From NCBI GenBank assembly GCA_003249555.1, contig QKIQ01000110.1:1-64000 (forward strand): 64,000 bases of DNA, read 5' to 3'. This document shows positions 1 through 7,907 of this stretch, piece after piece (positions within the stretch are counted from its first letter, which is position 1; each line of letters begins with the position of its first letter). Both the position numbers and the translations under genes were made by a program. The notes under the pieces were generated by a model. The model did no database searches and was not told the origin of the DNA. It saw only the letters and a list, made by a program, of their open reading frames with translations. The DNA is from Clostridia bacterium (GTDB taxonomy: Bacteria; Bacillota; Clostridia; Christensenellales; SZUA-584).

Positions 1-46
1 ATCGTCTTTGTATGTCTTCCAAACCGACACGTTTTTTCGTTGCCAT
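1..46 (-). CDS. LacI-family transcriptional regulator, N-terminus only (runs off left edge)
   Basis: Only the first 15 codons are inside the window. The minus strand reads ATG then MATKKRVGLEDIQRR, preceded by a GGTGG Shine-Dalgarno site about nine bases upstream. The pattern of basic residues followed by V-x-L-E-D-I-x-R-R is how many LacI-family repressors begin, just before the helix-turn-helix. Family assignment from so few residues is tentative. The gene would be divergent from the surface-protein gene to its right and could regulate a sugar locus outside the window. Confidence 0.45.
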   Translation of the reverse strand, partial: MATKKRVGLEDIQRR

Positions 47-252
47 AGCTCTTTTCCACCTTTTCAGTTACTATGGCAGCATTCTACACCTTGTATTGCC
101 CGTATTTATGGACTTTTGATTGATGACTCAGACTAATAGCCATGTTATTAATTACAATATTTTATATTATCCTTGCATATATTACATTTTAATTATATTA
201 TGTATTATAAAATTTTTAACAAATGCCTTCACGGCAAATATGAGGGAAACAG

Positions 253-1980
253 ATGATAAAAAAAATAATCACCATACTGCTTATTTTTGCGCTGATGACA
301 ACGATGATACCGGTGACGGCTATGGCTGCAGACCATCCTCTCTCAGACGGAGAAACGCTTGATATCTTCACGTGCGCCCAAGGCGGCGTGACACTGACAT
401 TAAACGGTGTCGCAATAGACAATTCCTCAGTGAATGACGCATGTCCCCTCTCTTTCAGCGGAAGCGGAAACTCACTGATACTGGCAGGTGTCAGTACTTT
501 TAGAGCAGGACATAATACGCCGGGCGTCAGAGTGGAAGGCAGTACTTCGCTGACGATATCCGGCGACGGAGCTTTATCCGCAAATGGTGGTGATTACGGC
601 GCAGGCATCGGCGGCGGAAATTCAGGCAATGGCGGAACAATCACTATTGAAGGCGGTACAGTAACCGCAAATGGCGGCTATGGCGGTGCAGGCATTGGCG
701 GCGGGTTTTACGGCGCAGGCATCGACGGAAGAATCACTATTGAAGGCGGTACAGTAACCGCAAATGGTGGTAATTACGGCGCAGGCATCGGCGGCGGAAA
801 TTCAAGCAATGGCGGTACAGTTTCATTATCAGGCGGTTTCATCTATGCACAGGGCGGCTCTTCCTCACCCAATGACATCGGATACGGCGGAGGTAATACG
901 GGAGGCACGCTGAACATATCGGGAGATGCAGCGGTGTTCCTCAAAAACGACACATGTATCACACCCACGACCACCACGCATACCCACGAAACAATCACCT
1001 CGGTCACGGATAATAAGGTGTACGGCGTTTCCACCAACGGATGGGCGCCCAGTTTCGGCGTCTATATGCGCCTGTATACACTCGGTTATAATTCTAACGG
1101 CGGCACAGGAACGGTGCCCGGCTCTATAACTCAGCATATGAGCACAACGGCAACGGTCGCTAACGGCAGCGGGTTGTCTCGGGAGCGGTATCGTCTTAAA
1201 GGCTGGAATACGGCAGCAGACGGCAGCGGCACGGCATATGTGCCCGGCAGTTCACTGGCCTTCACTGCGAATACCACGCTGTACGCGGCATGGAGTCCGA
1301 TACGTGTAAGCGGCGTAATAATTGATCAGGGCAGCTCGCTTTCGTTGACACATCACGATACAACAGTTCTGTCAGCAGCAGTTTCGCCGGATAATGCGAA
1401 ATATCCCGATGTAACGTGGACAAGCAGCAACGCGGACGTCGTGACGGTGGATCAGAGCGGAAGCGTCACTGCTGTGGGGCTTGGCAGCGCGGCAATTACG
1501 GCCATGGCAGACGGCAAATCGGACACGTGCCAAGTGACGGTCGGCAAAAAGCCGGTAACGAGCGTGTCGTTGAGCCAAAATTCCCAGACTGTGGATATCG
1601 GCGGCTCGTTTACACTGACGGCAACAGCCAATCCCGCGAATGCGACTTACAGGAATGTCATATGGAGCAGCAGCGATATATCCGTGGCGACGGTAGACCA
1701 AAACGGCAACGTAAAGGCGATAGCCGCAGGCAGCGCAATAATTACAGCCACGACAGACGGCAAATCGGGCACATGTGCGGTTACAGTCAACCCCGCAATT
1801 ACGAATGAATCGGCTGTACCAACGCCCACACCTACACTGTCGCCCGCACCTACGCCGTTGCCCGCACCTACGCCGTTGCCCGCACCTACGCCGTTGCCAA
1901 TCAAAGGAGTATCGGGCAGCAGTGACGACACAGAACCGGCAGTCACAGTATCGCCCGCGATGCCGTCTCCGACTCCGTAA
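253..1980 (+). CDS. Secreted repeat/Ig-like surface protein, ended early by an in-frame stop
   Basis: This 575-residue secreted protein begins with a signal peptide (about residues 1-26, ending AMAA). Residues 30-230 hold glycine-rich repeats of the type GGTVTANGG-YGAGIGGG, resembling carbohydrate-binding surface domains of Clostridia. Residues 270-345 look like a Listeria-type B repeat (YNSNGGTG...KGWNT...LYAAW). Two Big_2 immunoglobulin-like domains follow (about 347-425 and 430-510), then a Pro-Thr-rich linker. The frame stops at TAA 1978-1980 and stays open for another 145 codons to 2418, where a membrane anchor is encoded. As it stands the product would be released rather than anchored. 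It may be a recent nonsense mutant of one 721-residue protein. The ligand is unknown; a role in adhesion or glycan contact is inference. Confidence 0.75.
   Translation: MIKKIITILLIFALMTTMIPVTAMAADHPLSDGETLDIFTCAQGGVTLTLNGVAIDNSSVNDACPLSFSGSGNSLILAGVSTFRAGHNTPGVRVEGSTSLTISGDGALSANGGDYGAGIGGGNSGNGGTITIEGGTVTANGGYGGAGIGGGFYGAGIDGRITIEGGTVTANGGNYGAGIGGGNSSNGGTVSLSGGFIYAQGGSSSPNDIGYGGGNTGGTLNISGDAAVFLKNDTCITPTTTTHTHETITSVTDNKVYGVSTNGWAPSFGVYMRLYTLGYNSNGGTGTVPGSITQHMSTTATVANGSGLSRERYRLKGWNTAADGSGTAYVPGSSLAFTANTTLYAAWSPIRVSGVIIDQGSSLSLTHHDTTVLSAAVSPDNAKYPDVTWTSSNADVVTVDQSGSVTAVGLGSAAITAMADGKSDTCQVTVGKKPVTSVSLSQNSQTVDIGGSFTLTATANPANATYRNVIWSSSDISVATVDQNGNVKAIAAGSAIITATTDGKSGTCAVTVNPAITNESAVPTPTPTLSPAPTPLPAPTPLPAPTPLPIKGVSGSSDDTEPAVTVSPAMPSPTP
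580..815 (+). repeat. Direct repeats encoding the Gly-rich segment
   Basis: Near-identical blocks start at about 580 and 760 (180 bp apart, encoding ANGG-YGAGIGGGNS-NGG). A second pair starts at about 639 and 732 (93 bp apart, encoding ITIEGGTVTANGG). The spacing is a multiple of three, so recombination between copies would keep the frame. Confidence 0.8.
1843..1896 (+). repeat. Three perfect 18-bp tandem repeats encoding PAPTPL
   Basis: Units of 18 bp lie at 1843-1860, 1861-1878 and 1879-1896 without mismatch. They encode the Pro-Thr linker just before the premature stop. Copy number could change by slippage while keeping the frame. Confidence 0.9.
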
Positions 1981-2418
1981 AATACCGTAGAAATACCGGA
2001 TACCGGCGACAAGGCAGATCTGGCAGTTATCATTACGGCGAAGATTATCGAAGAAAATGAACAAACAAAGACGGTTACGGTGGAGTTAAGCATATCTGAT
2101 TTACCCGAAGGAACCGTGTCGATACAGCTGCCTGATGGTAAGATACTCAATATTGGGGAAAGCAGCACGATGCAGTTTGATATATCCAGAGATGATATCG
2201 ACGAAAACAGCATGGTAGAAATTGTCGCGCTGAACCAAGAGGGCGTACCTCTGGCGACTATCGGCATGAAAATAGCGTCTGATATAATCGAGCTGCCAAA
2301 TTCAGCAACTGCATGGGACAACATCTGGCCGATACTGATGTGGGTGCTGATAGGAATCGGCGCAATTGTCATCATCGGCGGCGTATTGTATGCTATCGCC
2401 AAGAAAAGAAACGTTTAA
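1981..2418 (+). pseudogene. C-terminal membrane-anchor part of the surface protein, cut off by a TAA
   Basis: This stretch is in the same frame as the upstream surface-protein gene and is open from the TAA at 1978-1980 to a TAA at 2416-2418. It begins NTVEIPDTGDKADLAV and has a roughly 20-residue hydrophobic segment near the end (WPILMWVLIGIGAIVIIGGV), followed by the basic tail AKKRNV. That is a stop-transfer anchor with a positive cytoplasmic tail. The first candidate start is a GTG at 2080, but no convincing ribosome-binding site precedes it. I read this as the separated 3' end of the upstream gene, not as an independent gene. Readthrough or a sequencing error are alternatives. Confidence 0.65.
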
Positions 2419-2464
2419 TACGAATGATTATGTATAGGAAAAGCTGAAAATATAATTCGCAGAC

Positions 2465-2611
2465 AAGACGGGCTTTGCCCGCGCAGCCCACACCTTTCGT
2501 TTTTTCGACAGTCTCGAGCGCAGCGAGAAACAAGTGAAAACGAAAAACTGGCGAAAACCGCAGGTTTCCCGACAAGCAAAGGAAAAGTCCCAAAAACGGG
2601 GCTTTCCCTTT
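2465..2611. other. Structured intergenic DNA with several hairpins
   Basis: Several inverted repeats are packed here. The first is a short one at 2469-2481. A TTTCGTTTT/AAAACGAAA pair (2495-2503 with 2538-2546) encloses a second, TCTCG...CGAGA, at 2512-2528. A GAAAACC/GGTTTCC pair lies at about 2554-2570, and a longer stem at 2578-2611 (AAAGG-AAAGTCCC with GGGGCTTTCCCTTT). The last probably terminates transcripts from one or both flanking genes. The density of palindromes recalls dispersed intergenic repeat elements, but no second copy is visible in this window. Confidence 0.5.
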
Positions 2612-2667
2612 GCAACACAGTATGCCTCAGTATTATCGCATCGTATGAATTCGCTGCGTGTAATCGT

Positions 2668-3924
2668 TTATCTTTTATAGTTTTTTATCGTCTCTATCAT
2701 TGCAACCAAATTTTCAATCGGCGTCTTGCCGACGATGTTATGAATTGTCGAAAACACAAAGCCGCCGTCTTTTGAGAATATCTTCAGCCTTTCCTCTACC
2801 TCTTGCGCCACCTGTTGCGGCGTACCGAACGGAAGCGTATGCTGGGTGTCCACACCGCCGCCCCAAAACACAAATTTATCACCGTATTTCTCTTTGAGCA
2901 TATGCGGTTCCATTCCGGTTGCGGAGCACTGCACAGGATTTAAAACATCGACCCCGCATTCAAAAAGGTCATCAAGCAGGTTGACTATTGACCCGCACGT
3001 GTGAAAAAACACCTTCCAGCTGGTATTCTTGTGAATCCAGTCGTTTACCTTTTTATAATACGGCTTATACATTTCCCTAAACACATCCGGCGATATCATC
3101 TCGCGATTTTGCGTGCCGAAATCCGTTGGGCTCACGGTGATAACCTGAATCTTATCCCCCACCGCCTGTTTGTATATTTCAATGTTTTTCAGCGCAACCT
3201 CGGTCTGGAGTTCAAACACTTCATGAACATAATCCGGCCAAAGAATATGTGCCATTAACCAATCGTCCATTCGCCGGATTCCACTCACTTCTTTTAAAAA
3301 CTGACCCGGCATTGCCCCCGCATCCCCCAAAGCCATACCGGCAAAATTTCCGACCATGCCATACTGGGTATTGTTATAAAAATATTCTGCCTGGTCTGCA
3401 AATGTTTTGGCTGTTTCATCCGTATATACGTTAAAATCGTTTTTAAAATCTTCCCTTGCGTTTAAACAATTTTCGTCAAATTGCCCGCTTCTGTCAATCG
3501 CATCAAAAAAATACCCACCTTCCGGCAGCTTCATACTGGGCGCACAGCTACGGTCTCCCTGAGGATATACGAGCGTTTCTCCATCTACCACATCATATTC
3601 AAACTGGCCCGCCATAAACGTCGGTGTCCCATCCGGCATTGTCCACGCTTTCCAGTTCTCATTTTTAATGCCAAATGCATTATACGGTGAAAAAATCCCG
3701 ACAACGTCTATTCCAAGCGCTTTGCGAACATCCTCCTCCACCGCGCCCAATATCTGAAACGGTTCATGCACGGTAATCGGTTTTTCTTCTAATCCTAACG
3801 CTTTTTTTAATTGAAACAGCGTTGATGCACTGATGCCTGTTTGCGGCGTAGCGCCGATATCCAGCACAACGCCGTCAATCGGCTTATGATTTATAACTTT
3901 TTTCAGCTTTTCTCTGGAATTCAT
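2668..3924 (-). CDS. URO-D superfamily protein, MtaA/CmuA-like, HxCG type
   Basis: This 418-residue protein has the (beta/alpha)8 uroporphyrinogen-decarboxylase fold. It opens MNSREKLKKVINHKPIDGV, the usual start of the methyltransferase-like branch, and lacks the RQAGR substrate motif of true HemE. The metal-site motif HTCG is present (H308, C310), followed by VDVLNPVQ and GGVDTQHTLPFGTPQQV, both typical of the MtaA/MtbA/CmuA group. The third zinc ligand, a cysteine in MtbA, seems replaced by the histidine of FSTIHNI. Family members move methyl groups between corrinoid proteins and thiols, but many in Clostridia are uncharacterised. It lies immediately downstream of an AraC regulator on the same strand and probably shares its transcript. 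The substrate is unknown. Confidence 0.8.
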   Translation of the reverse strand: MNSREKLKKVINHKPIDGVVLDIGATPQTGISASTLFQLKKALGLEEKPITVHEPFQILGAVEEDVRKALGIDVVGIFSPYNAFGIKNENWKAWTMPDGTPTFMAGQFEYDVVDGETLVYPQGDRSCAPSMKLPEGGYFFDAIDRSGQFDENCLNAREDFKNDFNVYTDETAKTFADQAEYFYNNTQYGMVGNFAGMALGDAGAMPGQFLKEVSGIRRMDDWLMAHILWPDYVHEVFELQTEVALKNIEIYKQAVGDKIQVITVSPTDFGTQNREMISPDVFREMYKPYYKKVNDWIHKNTSWKVFFHTCGSIVNLLDDLFECGVDVLNPVQCSATGMEPHMLKEKYGDKFVFWGGGVDTQHTLPFGTPQQVAQEVEERLKIFSKDGGFVFSTIHNIVGKTPIENLVAMIETIKNYKR

Positions 3925-3945
3925 TACTATCTCCTTTAAATCATA

Positions 3946-4716
3946 TTACTTTTGATAAGTCAATCGATAAACACTCGGAGAAACGCCATTCCGTCTTTTA
4001 AACGTTTTTGAAAAATAATACGGATTGCTAAACCCCACAGAGTTTGCGACCACTTCTACCGTCAATTGTGTGTACTTGAGCAATTCCATTGCTTTCGCTA
4101 TTCTCAAACTTACCAGATATTCATTGACGCTTTGCCCTGTAAATGTTTTAAAAAGATAGGCAAAATGAGTTCTTGAATATCCAAAATAAGACGCTATGTC
4201 CGTTCCTGTAACCGATTGATTATAATTTAAAACCAAAAAATCGGTTGCGCTTTTTATCATCGTTCCAATATTTATATCTTGCCTTGTTTTATTTTGTGTG
4301 TCAACAATCAACTGCCCCAGCAGCTCATAGACCTTTGCGGCCGCAAAACATTCTGTTTCATCCGACCGATTCTTTAACAGTTCCACAATTCTTAAAAAAC
4401 CATGCTTTATCTCAGGTTTTTTAACCGACAGCTTCACAGGATCATTGGCACTGATACATGCTTTGTTCAATATGTCTTCCATTCCATTTTCGACCACTCC
4501 AAACCACGCAAGCTGCCATGGTTCCTGTTTGTCAGAATAGTATGCGTGCAGCGTTCCCGGAAACAATACAAACATGTCATTTTGTTTTAAATAATATCGT
4601 TTTTTGCTTGTAAATAATTTACCTTTTCCTTTACAAACAAAAATAAAGCTATAGTTGTTTATCACTCTTTGTTTGCAGTTGTTCCCTTTTGTCATGTCAA
4701 ACCACAAAAAGTCCAT
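3946..4716 (-). CDS. AraC-family transcriptional regulator
   Basis: Predicted product of 256 residues. The N-terminal half (about 1-140) is a cupin-type AraC ligand-binding domain, and the C-terminal 100 residues hold two helix-turn-helix motifs (YFGYSRTHFAYLFK and VGFSNPYYFSKTFK-RRNGVSPSVYR). The start chosen is the ATG at 4716 (MDFLWFDM), because AAGGAGAG lies just upstream on the minus strand; the longer frame from a TTG at 4737 has no such site. It is divergent from the URO-D-like gene at 4834 and 21 bp upstream of another at 2668-3924, so it most likely controls both. The effector is probably a sugar, by family analogy. Confidence 0.85.
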   Translation of the reverse strand: MDFLWFDMTKGNNCKQRVINNYSFIFVCKGKGKLFTSKKRYYLKQNDMFVLFPGTLHAYYSDKQEPWQLAWFGVVENGMEDILNKACISANDPVKLSVKKPEIKHGFLRIVELLKNRSDETECFAAAKVYELLGQLIVDTQNKTRQDINIGTMIKSATDFLVLNYNQSVTGTDIASYFGYSRTHFAYLFKTFTGQSVNEYLVSLRIAKAMELLKYTQLTVEVVANSVGFSNPYYFSKTFKRRNGVSPSVYRLTYQK

Positions 4717-4833
4717 TTTCTCTCCTTTGATCTTCAATAATCGTACAATCGTTTAATTTCCCATACAAAAATACATGGTCTTTAGTTTAAAACACAATAG
4801 AATATGTATAGATAATATAGGGAGGTAATCAAT

Positions 4834-5913
4834 ATGTCAGATCAAATGACATCCAGAGAAAGAATCATAGCTGCTATCGACCACAAGCCGGTCGATAAGA
4901 TCCCAACAGACTATTGGGGCACACCCGAGATTACAAGCAAGCTGATGAAAGCACTGGGTATTAAACAGGAGATCGACCTTTGGAAGCGCTTGGATATCGA
5001 TAAAATCATTACAATAAAGCCCACCTATATCGGACCAAAACTTGAGGATGACGGCACAATGAAAACGGATTTGTGGGGCATCAAACACCGAACCATTTCC
5101 TATTGCAACGGCGAAGGTGAGTATGAGGAAATGTGTCATCACCCTCTTGGCCCGTACAGCACTATTGACGAGATTGAAGCCAATTATACATGGCCGAGCG
5201 CAGATTGGTTCGATTTTTCTTCCGTGACCCGTCAATGCCGATTGTATCCTGATTACGCAATCGAATGCGGATATGCGGCACCATTTTATATGTATAACAA
5301 CATCCGTGGGCTGCAGGAAAGCATGATGGATCTGGCCATCGACGAAAATTTGGCACATTACATCATCGGCCGCATCTGCGATTTCTATTATGATTACCAC
5401 TCACGGTTGTTTTCAGCCGGCGAAGGCAAAATCGATATCGCACAAGTCACAGACGACTTTGGCAGCCAAAACAGCTTGCTTATCAGTCTTGACATGTTTG
5501 ATCGTTTTTTCAAGCCTCATTACGAACGGTTTATCAAGCTTTTAAAGTCATATGATATTAAAGTCTTTCATCATGATGACGGCTCAATTATGCCGCTTAT
5601 TCCCCGTCTTGTCGAGCTTGGTATTGAAGTTTTAAATCCAATCCAATGGCATCTTCCCGGCATGGATCTAACCGAACTCAAATCACGATTCGGCGATAAA
5701 ATTTGTTTCCACGGGGGCATCGATAACCAGGATGTTCTTCCGTTTGGCACCATAGACGATGTCAAGGCAGAAGTTGAAACATGCCTTGATCTGCTTGCTT
5801 CCGACGGCACGGGATATATTCTGGCTCCATGTCACAACTTGCAAATTATCAGCCCTATAGAAAATATCGTGGCCATGTACGAAACTGCCAATCAATTAAG
5901 AGTCCAGCGATAA
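4834..5913 (+). CDS. URO-D superfamily protein, HxDG type
   Basis: A 359-residue URO-D fold protein, preceded by a good GGGAGGT ribosome-binding site. It begins MTSRERIIAAIDHKPVDKIPTDYWG. Where methyltransferases have HxCG, this one has FHHDDGS (H246, H247, D248, D249), so the cysteine metal ligand is missing. VLNPIQW and GGIDNQDVLPFGT follow, and a Cys-His pair occurs near the end (APCHN). Loss of the cysteine argues against a classical zinc thiol-methyltransferase. The fold and the conserved His-Asp suggest an altered activity. It is divergent from the AraC gene at 3946-4716. It is not HemE. Confidence 0.8.
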   Translation: MSDQMTSRERIIAAIDHKPVDKIPTDYWGTPEITSKLMKALGIKQEIDLWKRLDIDKIITIKPTYIGPKLEDDGTMKTDLWGIKHRTISYCNGEGEYEEMCHHPLGPYSTIDEIEANYTWPSADWFDFSSVTRQCRLYPDYAIECGYAAPFYMYNNIRGLQESMMDLAIDENLAHYIIGRICDFYYDYHSRLFSAGEGKIDIAQVTDDFGSQNSLLISLDMFDRFFKPHYERFIKLLKSYDIKVFHHDDGSIMPLIPRLVELGIEVLNPIQWHLPGMDLTELKSRFGDKICFHGGIDNQDVLPFGTIDDVKAEVETCLDLLASDGTGYILAPCHNLQIISPIENIVAMYETANQLRVQR

Positions 5914-5933
5914 TTCCTCCTGTATAAAGCTCT

Positions 5934-5962
5934 CGGCCCCGTGTTTTTTCATTCGCGGGGCC
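5934..5962. terminator. Bidirectional hairpin between convergent genes
   Basis: CGGCCCCG (5934-5941) pairs with CGGGGCCG (5955-5962). It lies between the converging ends of the URO-D-like gene (5913) and the MalG-like permease gene (5985), so it can serve both strands. Confidence 0.7.
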
Positions 5963-5984
5963 GTGGCATTTTCAATATAGAATA

Positions 5985-6818
5985 CTATTTTAGCATCGCG
6001 CTTGCGGTGAGCGAGTTCTCAATTTGTTCGTTAGCAATCAAATATGCGATGATTGTTGGAATACTGGTTATGATCATCGCCGCACCAATCAAACCCCAGT
6101 GCGACACGCCGATACTGACAAAAAAGCTCATTAAGCCGACCGAAAGCGGACGCAGATTGTCCGGACCAGCAACAATAAACGCCAAAACGAACTCATTCCA
6201 AATCCGCATAAAAATCAGAATTGATTGAATGTATAACGCAGGCTTTATATTTGGCAATATGATCCTAAAGAAACAGCGATAGATATTACATCCATCAATA
6301 CAAGACGCTTCCTCTAATTCTCTTGGCAGGCTTCTCAAAAAAGCATAAAGCATCAGCACGCAGGAAGCCAAACTAAACGCAGAATACGGCAGAATTAACC
6401 CCCAATATGTTTCTTTTATGCCCATCTGACCAATAAACATATAAAGCGGAATCATGACAACTTCAACCGGTATAATCAAGCCCATGGCAATATAGTTGAT
6501 GGTATATTTGTTCCCTTTCCAATTCATACGGCTCAAACAATATGCCAGCATGCTTCCAAGAAGCAGCGTAATTATAATCGTGCCGCCCGTATAAATCAGA
6601 CTGTTTTTAAAATACTTAAAGAAGTCGTATTTTGTTAATACTTCCGTATAGTTTGAAAACAACCATTCCTGAGGCAATCCGAAAGGGTTGGCATAGACCT
6701 CGGATTTTGATTTTAGCGATAACGTGATCATCCAAAATAACGGGAACAAGAATGCCAGCCCCACCGACACAAAAAACAATTTTTTCAGTCCGCTTGATAT
6801 CATTTTCATTTTCTTCAC
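5985..6818 (-). CDS. Sugar ABC transporter permease, MalG type
   Basis: A 277-residue inner-membrane protein with about six membrane spans. The cytoplasmic EAA loop that contacts the ATPase is clear (EEASCIDGCNIYRCFFRIILP). It forms a heterodimeric channel with the MalF-type permease encoded 10 bp upstream, fed by the lipoprotein at 7908-9263. No ATPase gene is nearby, so the system probably shares a multi-operon MsmK-type ATPase, as is usual for CUT1 transporters in Bacillota. The substrate is probably an alpha-galactoside or related oligosaccharide, judged only from the GH36 gene further upstream. Confidence 0.9.
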   Translation of the reverse strand: MKKMKMISSGLKKLFFVSVGLAFLFPLFWMITLSLKSKSEVYANPFGLPQEWLFSNYTEVLTKYDFFKYFKNSLIYTGGTIIITLLLGSMLAYCLSRMNWKGNKYTINYIAMGLIIPVEVVMIPLYMFIGQMGIKETYWGLILPYSAFSLASCVLMLYAFLRSLPRELEEASCIDGCNIYRCFFRIILPNIKPALYIQSILIFMRIWNEFVLAFIVAGPDNLRPLSVGLMSFFVSIGVSHWGLIGAAMIITSIPTIIAYLIANEQIENSLTASAMLK

Positions 6819-6828
6819 CCCCTCTCGA

Positions 6829-7713
6829 TTAATACTCTATCTTTTTTCTGGCAACAAGCCGATTAATCAACAAACTGACAAACAGACATTCAATGACAAA
6901 CAATACGGCTATCGCACACCCTACGCCAAAATGGGATTTTGAGAACGCTGTATAGAACATCTCATAAACCACCGTTCGCGATAAGCGTCCCGGCCCCCCT
7001 GCCGTCATCACCCGAATATATGAATATAATCCCATTGAACCCAGCGTGGAAATAACCAGCACATATTTGACGACCTCTTGCAGCAGCGGTATGGTAATTT
7101 TAAACGACGTGGTGAAAAATCCTGCTCCGTCGATTCTCGCGGCTTCAAAATATGATTTAGGAATGGATTTGATGCCGGAATAGAACAATAATGCATTTAG
7201 CCCGATATATTGATAAAGAAAGGCAAATGCGATACAGTAAACTACGGTATCTTTTTCTGACAGCCACGAGTGTGTCCAGTTTTCCAGACCGAGACTGGTT
7301 AAAACCGAATTTAACGCGCCCCATTGCGGCTCATAGATTGCCACCCACATCTGCGCAATTACCGTAACGGAAAGAACCGCGGGAAACAGAATAGATGCTT
7401 TAAAGAACCGTCTGACTCGCTCCGATTGCCTGTCGAGTATCAGTGCCAATAGCAGCGATATGGGCAACGCAACAAATACGGATAACAAAACGATAATTAT
7501 AGTGTTTTTCTGCGCCGACCAGAACGATTCTGATTTTAAAACCTCTGTATAGTTATCAAGCCCTACCCATCCCTGTGAGGCAAGCCCATCATGTTTTTGA
7601 AAACTGATAATGATCTGAGGAATCAAAGGGTATACGACAAATGCTGTAAATAAAGCAAGTGCCGGAAACGCAAAAACAAATATAGACAGTTTTGATCCAA
7701 AGAATTTTTTCAT
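6829..7713 (-). CDS. Sugar ABC transporter permease, MalF/UgpA type
   Basis: A 294-residue membrane protein with about six spans and the EAA motif YFEAARIDGAGFFTTSFKITIP. A strong GGAGGGA ribosome-binding site precedes the ATG. It is the partner of the MalG-type permease immediately downstream. A stem-loop separates it from the binding-protein gene upstream, which probably makes binding protein more abundant than permease. Confidence 0.9.
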   Translation of the reverse strand: MKKFFGSKLSIFVFAFPALALFTAFVVYPLIPQIIISFQKHDGLASQGWVGLDNYTEVLKSESFWSAQKNTIIIVLLSVFVALPISLLLALILDRQSERVRRFFKASILFPAVLSVTVIAQMWVAIYEPQWGALNSVLTSLGLENWTHSWLSEKDTVVYCIAFAFLYQYIGLNALLFYSGIKSIPKSYFEAARIDGAGFFTTSFKITIPLLQEVVKYVLVISTLGSMGLYSYIRVMTAGGPGRLSRTVVYEMFYTAFSKSHFGVGCAIAVLFVIECLFVSLLINRLVARKKIEY

Positions 7714-7839
7714 ATTACGTCCCTCCTTATACGAATGTTTAGCAAATCTTTTGTTGTATTCTTGCTTTATGGCATAATTCTTGTATGAGAATGTATATCA
7801 TAAGGCAATTTGTGTCATATATAAAATATGAGGTATAAT

Positions 7840-7884
7840 AAAAGCTCTCCTCAGAAAAGTGCAATCTTTAAAAGAAGAGCTTTT
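7840..7884 (-). terminator. Stem-loop between binding-protein and permease genes
   Basis: AAAAGCTCT (7840-7848) pairs with AGAGCTTTT (7876-7884), with a long loop. It follows the binding-protein stop by about 25 bases on the minus strand and precedes the permeases. This is the usual place for a partial terminator or 3'-protecting hairpin in ABC operons. Confidence 0.6.
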
Positions 7885-7907
7885 ATCGTTTTTACTTCAT
7901 GTCGGAA

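Noticed and set aside
120-362. Plus-strand open frame overlapping the start of the surface-protein gene
   Set aside because: It lacks a ribosome-binding site, has a low-complexity N-terminus, and overlaps a gene with a clear signal peptide in another frame.
580-815. CRISPR-like array
   Set aside because: The repeats are inside a coding frame, have unequal spacing, and encode Gly-rich protein repeats.
1372-2064. 230-codon minus-strand frame rich in Arg and Cys
   Set aside because: It is the antisense shadow of the Ig-like and Pro-Thr repeats; RRCGQRRRCG mirrors the 18-bp tandem repeat. No start signal.
2668-3924. Identification as uroporphyrinogen decarboxylase HemE of the heme pathway
   Set aside because: The N-terminal RQAGR substrate-binding motif is missing in all six URO-D-like proteins, and none is near the hem genes.
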